A stretch of DNA of 37,257 nucleotides from contig MU621251.1 in the NCBI GenBank assembly GCA_025399215.1, positions 2,316 to 39,572 on the forward strand, written 5' to 3'. Both the position numbers and the translations under genes were made by a program. The notes under the pieces were generated by a model that worked only from the letters and a program-made list of their open reading frames with translations, ran no database searches and was not told the origin of the DNA. Position 1 is the stretch's first letter; every line of letters starts with the position of its first letter. Shown one piece after another: positions 1 through 10,559 of the stretch. This DNA is from Globomyces pollinis-pini (Eukaryota; Chytridiomycota; Chytridiomycetes; Rhizophydiales; Globomycetaceae).

Positions 1-150
1 TTATTTATTTTCCAACAAAGCGAATATTTATATCAAAAAATAATGCTAAAATAAAGTCTCTTTTCGTACTTACTCAAACAATATTATAAAACTTGTACTA
101 GTACACTAATGAAAACATTTACTAGCCAATTATGTTTATTATATTTCATA
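1..150. other. Left edge, 3' flank of the M13 gene
   Basis: This stretch is A+T-rich non-coding sequence downstream of the metallopeptidase stop codon. It probably holds that gene's 3' untranslated region and poly(A) signal, with AATAAA-like runs on the minus strand. I see no gene or structured RNA in it. Confidence 0.5.
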
Positions 151-2381
151 TTAGAAGACTCTGCATATGTCCTTTTCTGGCCTCGTCATGCGGGAGCCAG
201 GTTTACAGTTGAATGCTTTTGCAAACTCTTTAGAGTTAGAAACTGCACCAATGACTCTGGCCATGTGTGGTGCATGAACATCAGCTTGGATTAACTGAGT
301 TACGGTTTGGGTATCACGACGAGAACACCAAGCTTGTCCATACGATAAAAAAAAGGCTTGGGCATCTGAGAATGGCTGATTTGGTTGCTTCGAATAGATA
401 TCTTTGCCTTTGGCCAATTTTGAAAATGCAGCAAAACTTGTCATTAAACCGCCATTGTCGGCCATGTTTTCTGGGAGTGATTTCTTGCCATTAGGTGTTA
501 GAAATAGGCCTGTATCATCCATTTTTAACTTCATGTTGTTGTATTGGTCTACAAAACATTTGCTCTTTTCCACAAATGACTGATGCGATTTCTTGGACAT
601 CCATTGTCGACGAACACCATTTGCATCAAGTTGTGATCCTATTGAATCAAAACCGTGTGTGATTTCATGGGCCAAAATAGAACCAATCGCACCGTAGTTC
701 ATTGCTACAGGGTTCAGAGCGGAGTATAAAGGACGCTGCAAGATTCCCGAATTAATTTGTATGAGTACAATATCTGTTAAGTGAAATGCCTATAAAATAA
801 ACAATAACTGCAGTTACATTCAATTGCCATGGGTACCCAAAGTAAACATTTGCTCTGTCCAGTGCTTTGTGTCTTGATTGCTCAATGTTTGGTATAAGTG
901 CTGTAAATACTTGTGCCTCGACCGCATTTTCAAAATAATGATCAGGTTTAAACTTTAATGGACGATAATGATTTGCTACTGTAGTAGGATTGCTTAACCA
1001 ATCAGGGTAACCAACTACTTTGACCATGTTATCTAATTTTAAGATAGCTTCATTTTTGCTTGATTCATCTAACCAATCGAGATCTTTTGTTCTTTCTCGG
1101 AAACTATCAAAAAGGTTTTTGATCATGTCATTGGCACTTGCTTTTTGTGTCTCTAGAACATAAAAAATCAGTTTTCTTACCATTTAAAGCATATTTGACA
1201 AATAGATGTCCAGAGAGATACTTGAGATATTTGCCTGTTTCTTCAACGCAATCGTGAAGAAATATATCCAAATTGTCGTCAACCTCATCATAATTTGGTT
1301 TTACAGATACAGGGTGGATTTCATGACCCCATAAATCTCGTTGCTGTTTAGGAAGCTTGTTAAAATGAGCTGTAGCTAAGCGCCAGAGCAAATAGTATTT
1401 TAAATCTTCTCGGTCTGTCCTTTTAAATTCTTCAAACATTTCCATCCAAGGCTGTTTGCCACCAAATACATGTACATTCTCCACATTTTCAATTTTGATT
1501 GTTTTCAACATGTCTCTCCATGGTAATTGAGTTTCTCTACTAAAATCCTCTAATCGCTGAAATTGATCTGGACTATCTACCGCTGTAGAGTCTCTCATTC
1601 GGCTATATGTAAGTAGTCACAAATTTACTTTAGAGTATGTAAAAATGCTGCAACCTTGTTTTCTAAAGCTGCAACTTTTGCACTTGTAGATTGTACGTCC
1701 AAATTACTTTCTATCATTCCATGTTGTTTGTAGACATTGAAGACCTTTTCTACTGTTCCAGATTGGATTTTGTAAGCAGTTGCAGGAAAGAATAATAATC
1801 GTAAATCATCATTTGTTTTAGATTCGACCTGGATGTTAAGCAATGAATATCAAAACCTTGCTGTAACGAGACTGAAATAATACGTTTACACCTTCAGTCT
1901 GTAATGCACCAAATAGAGTGGGAAGATTTCGTTCAGAATTAACAAGGTTGACGATATTTTTGAACATTGGTTTAATTGGATCCATTCCACGATCTTCGAT
2001 GATATGACGATTTTGGCAAGAGAGGTAGTAATCTTTAGTTTTAAAAAATATATCCTTTTCTTGGGGAGTAGAAGCTAAAGCATCCTTTTCCTGTTTGAGA
2101 ATCGAATGCATCAGCAACTGATTGGATTTTCCCATCAACGACAGCACATCCGTTTCCCTGAACTTTGAATATCTTTCTTGGAAACCACCACAACTATAAT
2201 GATAAAAATCATCACAAGGATCAACATTTTTATCCATCCAAGCATTTAGTCTGTCATAACCCAGCAAATGAGGGAAGTCGTTTGTAACTAAACCTTGAAA
2301 CTCCTCGTTTCTTTTTAACAACGGATGAACATCTGCTAAGACTAAGAAAGCAAATAGAACTGGAATGGCTATTTGTACCAT
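151..2381 (-). CDS. M13-family zinc metallopeptidase (neprilysin/ECE-like)
   Basis: Exons in transcript order are 2381-1857, 1828-1629, 1602-1181, 1152-818 and 789-151. They join in frame to 706 aa, the usual length for family M13. A hydrophobic N-terminus (about residues 1-17) is a signal peptide or signal anchor. It leads into the conserved PCDDFYHYSCGGF segment that opens M13 ectodomains. The zinc site is HEITH at about 535-539, with the third ligand in ENMADNGG near 601. NAF near 494-496 matches the substrate-backbone NAY/F motif. Cysteines near the end fit the family's disulphides. The four introns are 28, 26, 28 and 28 nt. The protein should cleave oligopeptides outside the cell or in the secretory lumen; its substrate cannot be read from sequence. 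Confidence 0.93.
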
Positions 2382-2603
2382 AGTATTTACTGTTGATTGG
2401 TTTAACAGAGTAAAGATTTTAAGCCTTTTATGGATTGGAAATTACTTCGCCGAAACGCAAAGGGACTCAGCCGCAGACAACTAAACTTATGAGTGACTGA
2501 TATAGTTATACACGAAAGACTAGATCAGATACTTAGATGAAATAGCTGAAGTCAGCAATATTGGTCGACAATGCACTACAGGAACTTGGTTGTAATTTTT
2601 TAT
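2382..2603. other. Intergenic spacer between SAICAR synthase and M13 gene
   Basis: This 222-bp gap lies between two minus-strand genes. It must hold the SAICAR synthase 3' end and the M13 peptidase promoter. I see no further ORF or repeat. Confidence 0.4.
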
Positions 2604-3661
2604 TTACAACACTGCTTCATTTCCTGTCAGAATTTTACACACTTCAGTGTACTTGACCATAGTATTATCAATCACTAGCTGGGGCAATTGAACTCCAGTT
2701 TTCTTGTCAAAGTTGATTGACAATAAATAGTCTCGAAGATACTGTTTATCAAAGCTGAATTTAGTAAAACCATTAATTACCTTGGCTGGCTCTTTCCTGG
2801 AGAATATTGTGCAGCTGGCCAAAACCGAGAAGAATCTGGGGTGAGGACTTCATCAGCCAATACGAGTGTGCCAGACTCATCCACTCCGAATTCAAACTTA
2901 GTGTCCGCAATTATTATTCCCTTTGATGCGGCATAATCTCTAGCTTTGGTGTAAATTTTGAGGGACATTTCAGTTAATTCTTTTGCATATCTTTCACCAA
3001 TTAATGCAGGCAACTTATTAGGGTGAATATTTTCGTCTATAGATATAAGGGAAATTAACAGATACCATGATCTCCCATTTCTGCTTTTGTACTTGGTGTA
3101 AACAGAGGCTCAGCTAACTTTTGAGACTCTACCAATCCAGCAGGCATTGGAATATCACAAACGGTTCCCTTATTTTTATATTCTACCATAGCAGATCCTT
3201 GGGTCAATCTATATGCTAATACATACCAGTAATGTAACCCCGAACGATAGCTTCAACTGGTAAAATTCGTAATTTTTTGACTAACATACTTCTGCCTTGC
3301 AGTTGTTCTTTATATTTGTGTAGAGATTCAGGCATTTCATCAATGTCCGTAGTGATAACATGGTTGGGAATTGTATCCTTTAAGAATTCAAACCAAAAAG
3401 ATGAGACTTGAGTCAATATCTTTCCTTTTCCAGCAATTGCCTACTATAAGACTTATAAATATACGCTATTCATAACAACGTCAAAGGCAGAAATGCGATC
3501 GGTTGCGACAAACAGCAGTGCATCATTGGTCACCTCATAAACATCCTAATGTAAATAAGCCATAGTATCATTACTCTGACTTTTCCTCTTGCGATTAATT
3601 TCAAATCGGGACATTGCTAGTTGTTAAAACATTGAATGGTCACTGTTTGGAGTAATGCCAT
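2604..3661 (-). CDS. ADE1: Phosphoribosylaminoimidazole-succinocarboxamide synthase (SAICAR synthetase)
   Basis: Exons are 3661-3644, 3616-3575, 3545-3465, 3440-3227, 3197-3066, 3036-2781 and 2754-2604, giving 297 aa (yeast Ade1 is about 306). The 18-nt first exon encodes only MALLQT and was chosen because it puts the start in frame with the conserved ARGKVRDVYEV. Other family landmarks are [49 protein letters not shown] and [11 protein letters not shown]. The enzyme joins CAIR and aspartate with ATP in cytosolic purine synthesis. The six introns are 24-29 nt. Presence of the gene implies the organism keeps at least part of the de novo purine pathway. Confidence 0.95.
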
Positions 3662-3877
3662 TTGTATCAAAAGAAAAAATAAATTGTACATACAACAGAA
3701 TGAAAACTTTATTTGGTAATGGACCCGCACATACTTCTTTTGATTACTTTGGACAGCAAACTGAGATGAAATTTGTGGTTACAGAGTTGAATCTGGCAAT
3801 AATTCATTTTTAAAAACAAACTAAACGTGACCCAAACTGAGGCGACTATGACGTTCAATTAATAGAAATGGTTTTAC
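3662..3877. promoter_or_regulatory. Divergent promoter region, possible 5' exon of the Ras-fold gene
   Basis: The gap between ADE1 (minus) and the Ras-fold gene (plus) must supply both promoters. A short open frame from about 3702 to 3812 reads MKTLFGNGPAHTSFDYFG and resembles a switch/beta-strand segment of a small GTPase. It may be an upstream exon of the next gene, but I could not find a clean GT-AG junction linking it. Confidence 0.3.
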
Positions 3878-4426
3878 ATGAACCCAAAAAACGATTCATT
3901 TGCAGAGTATTTGGCAACTAATCCAAACTGTGTTCTCTTTGCTTTCGATTTATCAAATGAAATGTCATTTGAATTGGTAAAGTCCAAAATCGCACTATGT
4001 TCAGAACCACCCCATTGTTTTTCTCGTATTCTTCTGGTCGGTAACAATCCTGCCAATAGAATCCAAACAGTCTCTGAGGATGAAATTCATCAATTGGCAA
4101 AGAATTTTAATTGTACTTATGTAAACACTTCAATCCCAAATAGTTTGATCCAAAATTATTTTCCCAATCAGTCTATGGTTGGTAAAGTAAAGGAAAAGGA
4201 TACTTGGGAAAAATTTGAAGAATTCTTGGATCAAATATTGCCAGAAGATGATTTGTTGTCGGATATTATGGATTCCATATTTATTGACCTTGAGCATGAT
4301 TTCAATGTTCAGGAGCCATATGTTGAACAAACGGTAAATCAAATTACCAAAGAGGATCATGATTTCAAGAGGCAGAAATCCAGTTTGGATACTCCAAACA
4401 TGAATCAACCTTACTTCGCATTATAA
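3878..4426 (+). CDS. Ras-like GTPase-fold protein, possibly AAGAB/Irc6-type; 5' end uncertain
   Basis: The open frame encodes 182 aa. CVLFAFDLSNEMSFELV resembles the beta-4/SFE region of Rab-type GTPases. ILLVGNNPANR followed by VSEDEIHQLAKNFNCTYVNTS resembles the G4-G5 region. An acidic tail follows (about residues 105-182). No P-loop (GxxxxGKS/T) is visible here or just upstream, so either a 5' exon is missing or this is a nucleotide-free pseudo-GTPase. The VSED...FNCTYVNTS stretch recalls the adaptin-binding p34 family (AAGAB in animals, Irc6 in yeast), but this is only a resemblance. The frame stays open a few codons upstream of the first Met (KWFYMNPK), which suggests the true exon begins near an acceptor at about 3863. 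Confidence 0.5.
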   Translation: MNPKNDSFAEYLATNPNCVLFAFDLSNEMSFELVKSKIALCSEPPHCFSRILLVGNNPANRIQTVSEDEIHQLAKNFNCTYVNTSIPNSLIQNYFPNQSMVGKVKEKDTWEKFEEFLDQILPEDDLLSDIMDSIFIDLEHDFNVQEPYVEQTVNQITKEDHDFKRQKSSLDTPNMNQPYFAL

Positions 4427-4621
4427 TGAGGAAGACGCTGTTAGCATAACCTATTGGGTAATATAGTATAATTCTTCAAGTTTAACGGATTTATATTGAA
4501 TTTTCGATATCCCTCACTGTACAAACTACCCAATGTAATTAAGGTAGATTAGTTCAACAAATGATAACAGTAACATGTTTGGCATGTTCTTATTGTAGTA
4601 TTCGAGTTTGGTTCAAGTCCA
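4427..4621. other. Intergenic spacer with a possible 5' intron
   Basis: A GT-AG segment of 29 nt at about 4570-4598 has the size and ends of local introns. It could be a 5'-leader intron of the hydrolase gene. It did not extend the coding frame convincingly. Confidence 0.25.
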
Positions 4622-6780
4622 ATGACTGATGGTTTCAAAACGGCACATTGTCTTTTACTATTCCAAGTTATACCAATGAAAGAAATTGAAAATCCTAAAA
4701 CCTTACTGCTTTTTGTTCATGGATTTTTAGGTTCTGAATCAAGTTTTTCCAATTTCCCTTTGGACTTGGTACAATCCATTAGAACTCAATACAAAATTCC
4801 AAACATTGAAGCACGGTAATTTAAACGAAGGTCTCATCACTTTCAGAGTATTCCCTTTCTTTGCAACAAAAGGGGATCCTAACAAAGCTATCAATTTATT
4901 GTATAATTGGCTACTGCTCAACGCTACTCAACCAGAATATGAAGGTGTTATAATTATGGCCCGTATGCATTCATTTTTAATATTAGACTCTATGGGTGGT
5001 TTAATAGCTGCTGACGCTTATAGGAAAATACTGGCATTCCAAAAAGATGATGTCTTTGTACCAGATCATTCAAAGGAGTTTGAGGTTGCCTCTGCAGATA
5101 TATATTTCTCCCAGGATGAGTATCCTAGGCAACCAACAGAGCAAGAAAAAACCAAAGAAGTTGACTCAAAAGAAGGTACATTATCATCACCAAACACAAC
5201 TGGACAGGACGTAAAAAATAAAGAAAATGAGGAGTCAAGCAGTTGGTTTGGCAGCTGGTTTTCTAGTAAGAAACCTGTTGAAGAGAACAAAACAATCGCG
5301 TCAGAGGTCTTGCACAATGTGGAATTGAGAAAAAGTGGTTCCTCTGAACATATCCATCATTTAGATGTTGCAGATGAACAGCTCCCGTCGTATGACTTGA
5401 AAGGAGAGAAACAGTTGGTCAAGCGTCAGGGAAAAATTGAGGCGAATTCGGTCAATATTGTTGCCATAATTGCGTATGACTCTCCATTCTATGGATTGGC
5501 ATCGAATGTCTTTACAATTGCAGCAGGACACACAGCAGCCGATATAATAGCCTCATACGTTCCAGAGTCACATTCGTCAACCGTCAGTTCAAGTTTGAAA
5601 TATGGACAATCGCTTGCAACAAATGCAATTATTACCAGTGCTAATGCAGTATCTGCTATACCTTCTGTGGCTTCTTCGGCGGTTGCTTCAACTGCCACAG
5701 TCGCTACTGCGCTACCTTCTACAATTTATTCCAATCTACCAACTGCATCAGAAGCTGTGTCTGCAACTGGGCGAACGGTTGCAGGCGTAGCTTATGCAGT
5801 ACCGTCTTACGCAGCAGGGGCTGTAACTGGTTCTATTTCACAGTCGTTGTACTTGGCCAGCTCAGGTGCATCATTGGTATATAATGCCCCAAGCGCAATT
5901 GCATCTCTTTGGACCAGCAAAGAACAAAAGGTATCAATTTTCATTAATATAAGGTTGAAACTTCAACAGATGAGAATCCACTGACCGCAGAGCAGGTGGA
6001 AAAAACTGTCCCTGTAGCAGTTGATGGGTTAGTAGCAGCTGATGGTGTACCTGACATAGCTGATTTAGGGATAAATGATGATAAGGAAGAAATGAAAAGC
6101 GTGTTATCCAATGATTCTGCTAATGTTGCTGATGAAGAAGATGTTGGTCTGGTTGATGACGCTTTGGATGAAATAAAACCGATGGAATTACTACCTATTG
6201 AAGAAGGATCTTCCTGGTCTCCATGGATGACTCTAGGTGTGACAACAGCTGTGGTAGTAGGTGGTGCATATTACAGTAGTGGATTGTTGGCTTTGGGAAC
6301 AATGACTCTCGTTAGAAGAGTAGCTGTCGCATATGCCGTTTCGCATGCCAATGATGTAAAAGAGCATGTTCAGTTTCTATATCCACTCTGGGGCGAATCG
6401 CAAGCTGATACAGATGCCCGAATGAAAGAGTTATTAAACCATGTAGACAAAGGTGATCTGACATTTAAATGCTACTACGTTCAGGTAATTGTCTCTCTTA
6501 ATTTGACCCATCCTATAGCTGAAAGTCGATAAAGAAAAGGCGGATCCAAACTTTCCAGATGACCGAACGTTTATAAAACCACCTCCAGAAAACGCTCAAC
6601 ATGTATTTCATATTGTTGGGACAGATTATGAAAATGAAATTGCAGGACATATGAATATGTTTTCCAGACCAAACAATCCAGGACATGTAACTATTTCATA
6701 AGCTCATAATCTAGTATTGGAATTTGATACATCAGACAGGAAAGGATATTAGAGACACCATTTTTAGACTTCGAGACTGA
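4622..6780 (+). CDS. Fungal HSMGG serine hydrolase/lipase-like membrane protein (DUF676-like)
   Basis: Exons are 4622-4815, 4847-4962, 4987-5930, 5954-6484, 6519-6686 and 6715-6780, giving 672 aa. LLLFVHGFLGSESSF forms the oxyanion region near residues 28-42. The nucleophile elbow is MAHSMGGLIAAD, with Ser near 105. It appears only when a 24-nt, stop-free intron (4963-4986) is removed; read through, the motif is destroyed. A long Ala/Ser/Val-rich middle is followed by a hydrophobic segment at about 510-532, likely a membrane span. The C-terminal block CYYVQLK, DRTFIKPP, then HMNMF and NNPGHYW is conserved in fungal relatives. Substrate is unknown. Met-19 (4676) is an alternative start. Confidence 0.82.
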
Positions 6781-6872
6781 TGATCCATCAATAAATAAGT
6801 ACCAAAGAGTTTAATAAAGGAAAGTATTTTAGTTAACAAATTTCAAGAATTTTTTTTGATTTTATTTCATAA

Positions 6873-7229
6873 ATGGGAATTACGCTTGCCCAATTCATTG
6901 TGCGAGGAGCAATCTATTCAACAGCAATTATAGGAGGTGGTTATGCATTGATGATTGCTACTACTCCAAGCCCAGAGAAATTAAAGGCAGAAATGGACAA
7001 ATATAGAGAGTTGCGAGGAGAAGCTGCAATGAAGATAGAAGAACAGCAAATTGCCTCTCAGATGCAGTTGATATTATTAAATGCTCAGAGTGATCATCCA
7101 GCCTGGGATGTCAGGGGGTAAGGACGGATTCTTAACTGATTCTTTAGTATTAATGAGTTATTGGCTGAAAAGAAATTGAAGGAAGAGAAGGAAAGACAAG
7201 CAAAGAAGGATGCATTGAAGAATCAATAA
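6873..7229 (+). CDS. CBP4: Cytochrome bc1 complex assembly factor Cbp4 (UQCC3-like)
   Basis: Exons are 6873-7117 and 7148-7229 with one 30-nt intron, giving 108 aa. One N-terminal transmembrane helix (about residues 8-28, ending GGGYALMIATTPSPE) anchors it in the mitochondrial inner membrane. The TTP motif after the helix and QSDHPAWD further on match yeast Cbp4 (TTPTDEQ, QSDDPIW). The rest is a charged helix ending in a Lys/Glu-rich tail. Cbp4 works with Cbp3-Cbp6 to bring newly made cytochrome b into complex III. The stop lies only 21 bp from the stop of convergent VPS28. Confidence 0.82.
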
Positions 7230-7250
7230 GTCACAATGTTAATATACGGT

Positions 7251-8089
7251 TTATTTTAATTGCGTTTGGAATTCTGCATATGCACTAAGAGATTAAACAA
7301 CAGTAACCTTACCTTTCCAAATCAAACAGCAATTGCCGGACTTGATTTTCATTTAATTCATCGGATGCTCTGGATTGGAATTAGTATCAACATACACATA
7401 CTTCATCTGATTCAGTAAGATCAACCACTCCTTGATTTTTGTTTTTCCCTGCAAAGCCGATATTGGTGATTTATTCAAGGTCTGTATTAAATCACTAAGT
7501 TGCGGATGAATTTCGTCCACAGCAACACAGTTTAGCTTCAATGCATCCATAATTGTGATGAAAAACTAGTTGAATTTAATGAATTGGTATGAGTACTTGG
7601 ACAGTTTCTGCAATATTTTTTGCAGAACTTTGGGTATCGACAGAAGCATGTTCTACAGTAGCTGGCACTCCAATTTCAACTAACCTCTTTGTTGCTGCTG
7701 GACAAGTCATCTAGATACAATTAGATACAAAAACAGACATTATTTAAGTTTAATTAAAGAATAATTTGAATATGGGTAAATAAATACCTTGTACTGAGCA
7801 ATGAATTGTTTAACATCCAAATTCAACAATCCAACAAGTGTTTTGTATTGACCAATAAGTTGCTGGCACATGGGAGTATAACTAATGTTACAGATTTGAA
7901 AATACTCTTGAGGAGATATTGCTGATCGTATATATGCCCTTTCCAGATGTTCTGTTGCGATGATGATGGAATATAAATCAGCCAGTTGATCATAATGATC
8001 TCTGTCAATGTTATTGCTTACAAGCTTCACTCGCTAAGATTCATTAATTTGTCTATGAATTTAACTTGATCAAGTATCTTGTCACCCAT
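7251..8089 (-). CDS. VPS28: ESCRT-I subunit Vps28
   Basis: Exons are 8089-8066, 8033-7788, 7710-7597, 7565-7402, 7369-7313 and 7284-7251, giving 212 aa (human 221). The N-terminal domain has DHYDQLADLYSIIIATEHLERAYIRSAISPQEY, which matches the core that binds Vps23/Tsg101. CPAATKRLVEIGVPATVEH forms the linker. MDALKLNCVAVDEIHPQLSDL and ENQVRQLLFDLESAYAEF belong to the C-terminal four-helix bundle that contacts ESCRT-II/Vps20. It acts in sorting ubiquitinated cargo into multivesicular bodies. Introns are 32, 77, 31, 32 and 28 nt; the 77-nt one (7711-7787) is an outlier. The first exon codes for only eight residues. Confidence 0.93.
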
Positions 8090-8173
8090 TAGTAAAAATG
8101 GAACAAAAACAAGGAAAGAAATTCGTTTCTTCCACCATTACTTGATACGATGTTGAAGTTATTTTTATTCAAT

Positions 8174-9847
8174 TCAAAGCTCGCTATGGGAAAGTATCGG
8201 GCATACAGCAGGTGTCAAAACGATCATTTCGTATTCACATTTGTTTGGTTCTTGTACAGATTTGACTGAGGTTCTATAATCACATTCAAATCGCACGACA
8301 GTAGATCTGGTCGGTCCATTCCAACAACTTAAACCATTCTCATATATCATCACCTTGTATTTCTTTTCATCTTCCAATTCGTTTTCGTGATCCCATTTGG
8401 TGAAGGTACTAAAATCAGTCAATGTTACAATTACCCCATTGAAATTTCGGAACCGTCTCGTTTTGATATTTGGGTTACCTTTTCAAATAAACATATTTTA
8501 TAGGTATACTCCACATCATGATGCTCGAAACATTTCTTATATAATGGACTGAAAACACTATTAATTCCAAAATCAACTGATTCTTTCTCTTTGAATGATC
8601 TAATTTCATCTTCTTTTTTTCGAACTTCGGCTTGGGAATTTTCGTATTGGGTCTTCAAATAAGCAGCATCTTGTAAAGAAGGCTCTACCAAATGCAAAGA
8701 GCGTAAAATCCCATGAGACAGTTTCTTCCATCCGTTCCAGTGCAGGATTCGAATCAAACGAGAAGGTGTCCTGCTTAATCGGGAAACGATTGGGGCTATA
8801 GAACTATTTAAACACTCCAAAAATGAACTAGTTTGATCATAACAAACGCCTCTTGCTTCAGGTCTAGATTTGGTATCTTCAGTTGAGTCGTCCTGTTCAT
8901 TTTCATTTTGAATCTCCTCTGTTAAAGTGTAAGTTTCTACTTTACTCTCATCTTCACTCAATAACAGCGAAGAGATAACTGATTCATCGAGAAGGGGTTC
9001 TGCAAGTTTTAAAAGTTCTTGATGCTTTTGTTTAATACTGTAGGCCAGTGAACTCATAGTGATTAAATCTTGCTCCAATTGTTTGACTGTATCAGTTAAA
9101 TCGTCATTTCTTTCTTTTAAAGAAATCAACTTTCCTTCACATGATCTTTTAAAGATAATGTCATCCTTTCGTTGTAATTCATCTCTGTAATCTTCCAACT
9201 TATTTAGCCATTCTTGAATAAATAACATCGTAAAGTACCTTTCCAAGATGCCTCTGCAACTTTTAGATTCGATAGTTCTAATTCAGCAACTTCTAAATGC
9301 CTTGACTGAGACTTAAGATTGGATTTTGCAGAATTTATCAGATTTAACCTTGCTTTTGATCCCTATATGTTAAAGCTCAACAGTTACTAAATCTAATTTT
9401 TGCTTGATTGATTCTTGTTCTGCCTTGTATTTTCTGGCAGCTTGTACACAAGTGTTCTTGCAGGAAACTAAACCTTGGTATTCATCTGATCCATCACAAC
9501 ATTCCGTATCTATTTTTAGCCTCTATTGAATGCTTACCACATACACCATCATTCACTCTATAAGATTTAATCTTGGCACCTGTAAATCCTTGATTTTGAC
9601 AATAGAAATACCCATTTGAACATGCATTCGTTCCTGGTTCGTCTGATCCGTCTTCGCAATCGCAATAATTATCATTGACATTGTTAATAGGAATCTGTTT
9701 ATTATCGCAAGTGAATGTGTCTTTCAAGTATAGTTCCTGCTCTACATAGTCAGTTCCAATAAATTTACGATCTGGATCCACTCCTCTTAAATCTACTGCT
9801 GAGATTATTTTGACACCTATGAATAGATGGTAGATGAAGGTTCGCAT
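8174..9847 (-). CDS. GTB1: Glucosidase II beta subunit (PRKCSH/Gtb1-like)
   Basis: Exons are 9847-9538, 9509-9388, 9362-9239, 9212-8435 and 8408-8174, giving 522 aa (human 528). A signal peptide (about 1-16) is followed by LRGVDPD and two LDL-receptor-type repeats ([18 protein letters not shown] and [16 protein letters not shown]). A coiled coil and acidic stretch follow, then the C-terminal MRH domain with [10 protein letters not shown] and EPNKCEY. The protein ends in HSEL, a variant of the HDEL ER-retrieval signal. It holds the catalytic alpha subunit in the ER and recognises glycan mannose during N-glycan glucose trimming. The four introns are 28, 25, 26 and 26 nt. Confidence 0.93.
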
Positions 9848-9996
9848 TCCTGGTGAAAGGACAAAAAAATTAGTTGCACTGGTTTTAGAAGCACTAAAAG
9901 ATACCAGAATTCATCTTAATGATATTTATTGATCATTTAAAGAATATAAAAAACTACATGGTAATCAAATCATCTTCAGTAGACGCGACCAACCAA

Positions 9997-10458
9997 TCAA
10001 TTACTAGATACCTTTACTACAAAACCTGCTGCCTCCAAGGCTTTTGTTGCATTTTCAATTTGATTGGCTTTGACCATCACATAGTCTGTATTAAAAGTGG
10101 ATATAACAAAAACTGAAATACTTGCTTTTGCTAATGGATCACATATTTTTGCCATGATTCCAACAAGACTAAAGTCTAATACACCATCAACTTTCAATAT
10201 TTTCCAGTTGACTTCCTGTTTTGCCAATGATAAATCAGTTACAGTTTTTGATTCTTCATTGAATGATGATTCTGAACAAATGATTGAAATTTCATCGTTT
10301 GTTCTTGTTAATGAAAAGAATGGTTGATTTACAAAGTTTTTAGAAAATTTAGTAAAAGAGAAATCAGTTGGAAGTTGAAGGACAAGATAAATCTCTGGTA
10401 GAATATTGAGTATCATTAAAAAATCCAAGTTTTTTCGACATGATTTCAAAGTTTCCAT
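9997..10458 (-). CDS. ACT-domain protein (CASTOR/ACT_7-like)
   Basis: This is an intronless ORF of 153 aa. The pattern DEISIICS, then ILKVDGVLDFSLVGIMAKICDPLAKASISVFVISTFNTDYVMVKANQIENATKALEAAGF, matches the paired-strand ACT fold used to bind amino acids. This form (LDFSLVGI and STF-TDY) is shared by small bacterial and fungal ACT proteins and by the CASTOR arginine sensors of TORC1. No catalytic domain is attached, so a sensor or regulator role is likely; the ligand is unknown. Its start lies 101 bp from the divergent DPH6 start. Confidence 0.78.
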   Translation of the reverse strand: METLKSCRKNLDFLMILNILPEIYLVLQLPTDFSFTKFSKNFVNQPFFSLTRTNDEISIICSESSFNEESKTVTDLSLAKQEVNWKILKVDGVLDFSLVGIMAKICDPLAKASISVFVISTFNTDYVMVKANQIENATKALEAAGFVVKVSSN

Positions 10459-10559
10459 TCAAAAATCATGCCATTTCCTAGTTCATTTTGGGTTGCTGGA
10501 GTGTTATTTAATTGTATTTCATTAAGGTGTTTGTTGCATTTGTTTTCTTTTTTTTAACT

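Noticed and set aside
4560..4625. GGTTCAAGTCC resembling a tRNA T-loop/B box
   Set aside because: Only four of five T-stem pairs form, and no A box, anticodon arm or acceptor stem can be placed upstream.
6655..6702. Apparent early stop at 6700-6702 in the hydrolase gene
   Set aside because: The TAA falls inside a 28-nt intron (6687-6714); removing it restores the conserved NNPGHYW C-terminus.
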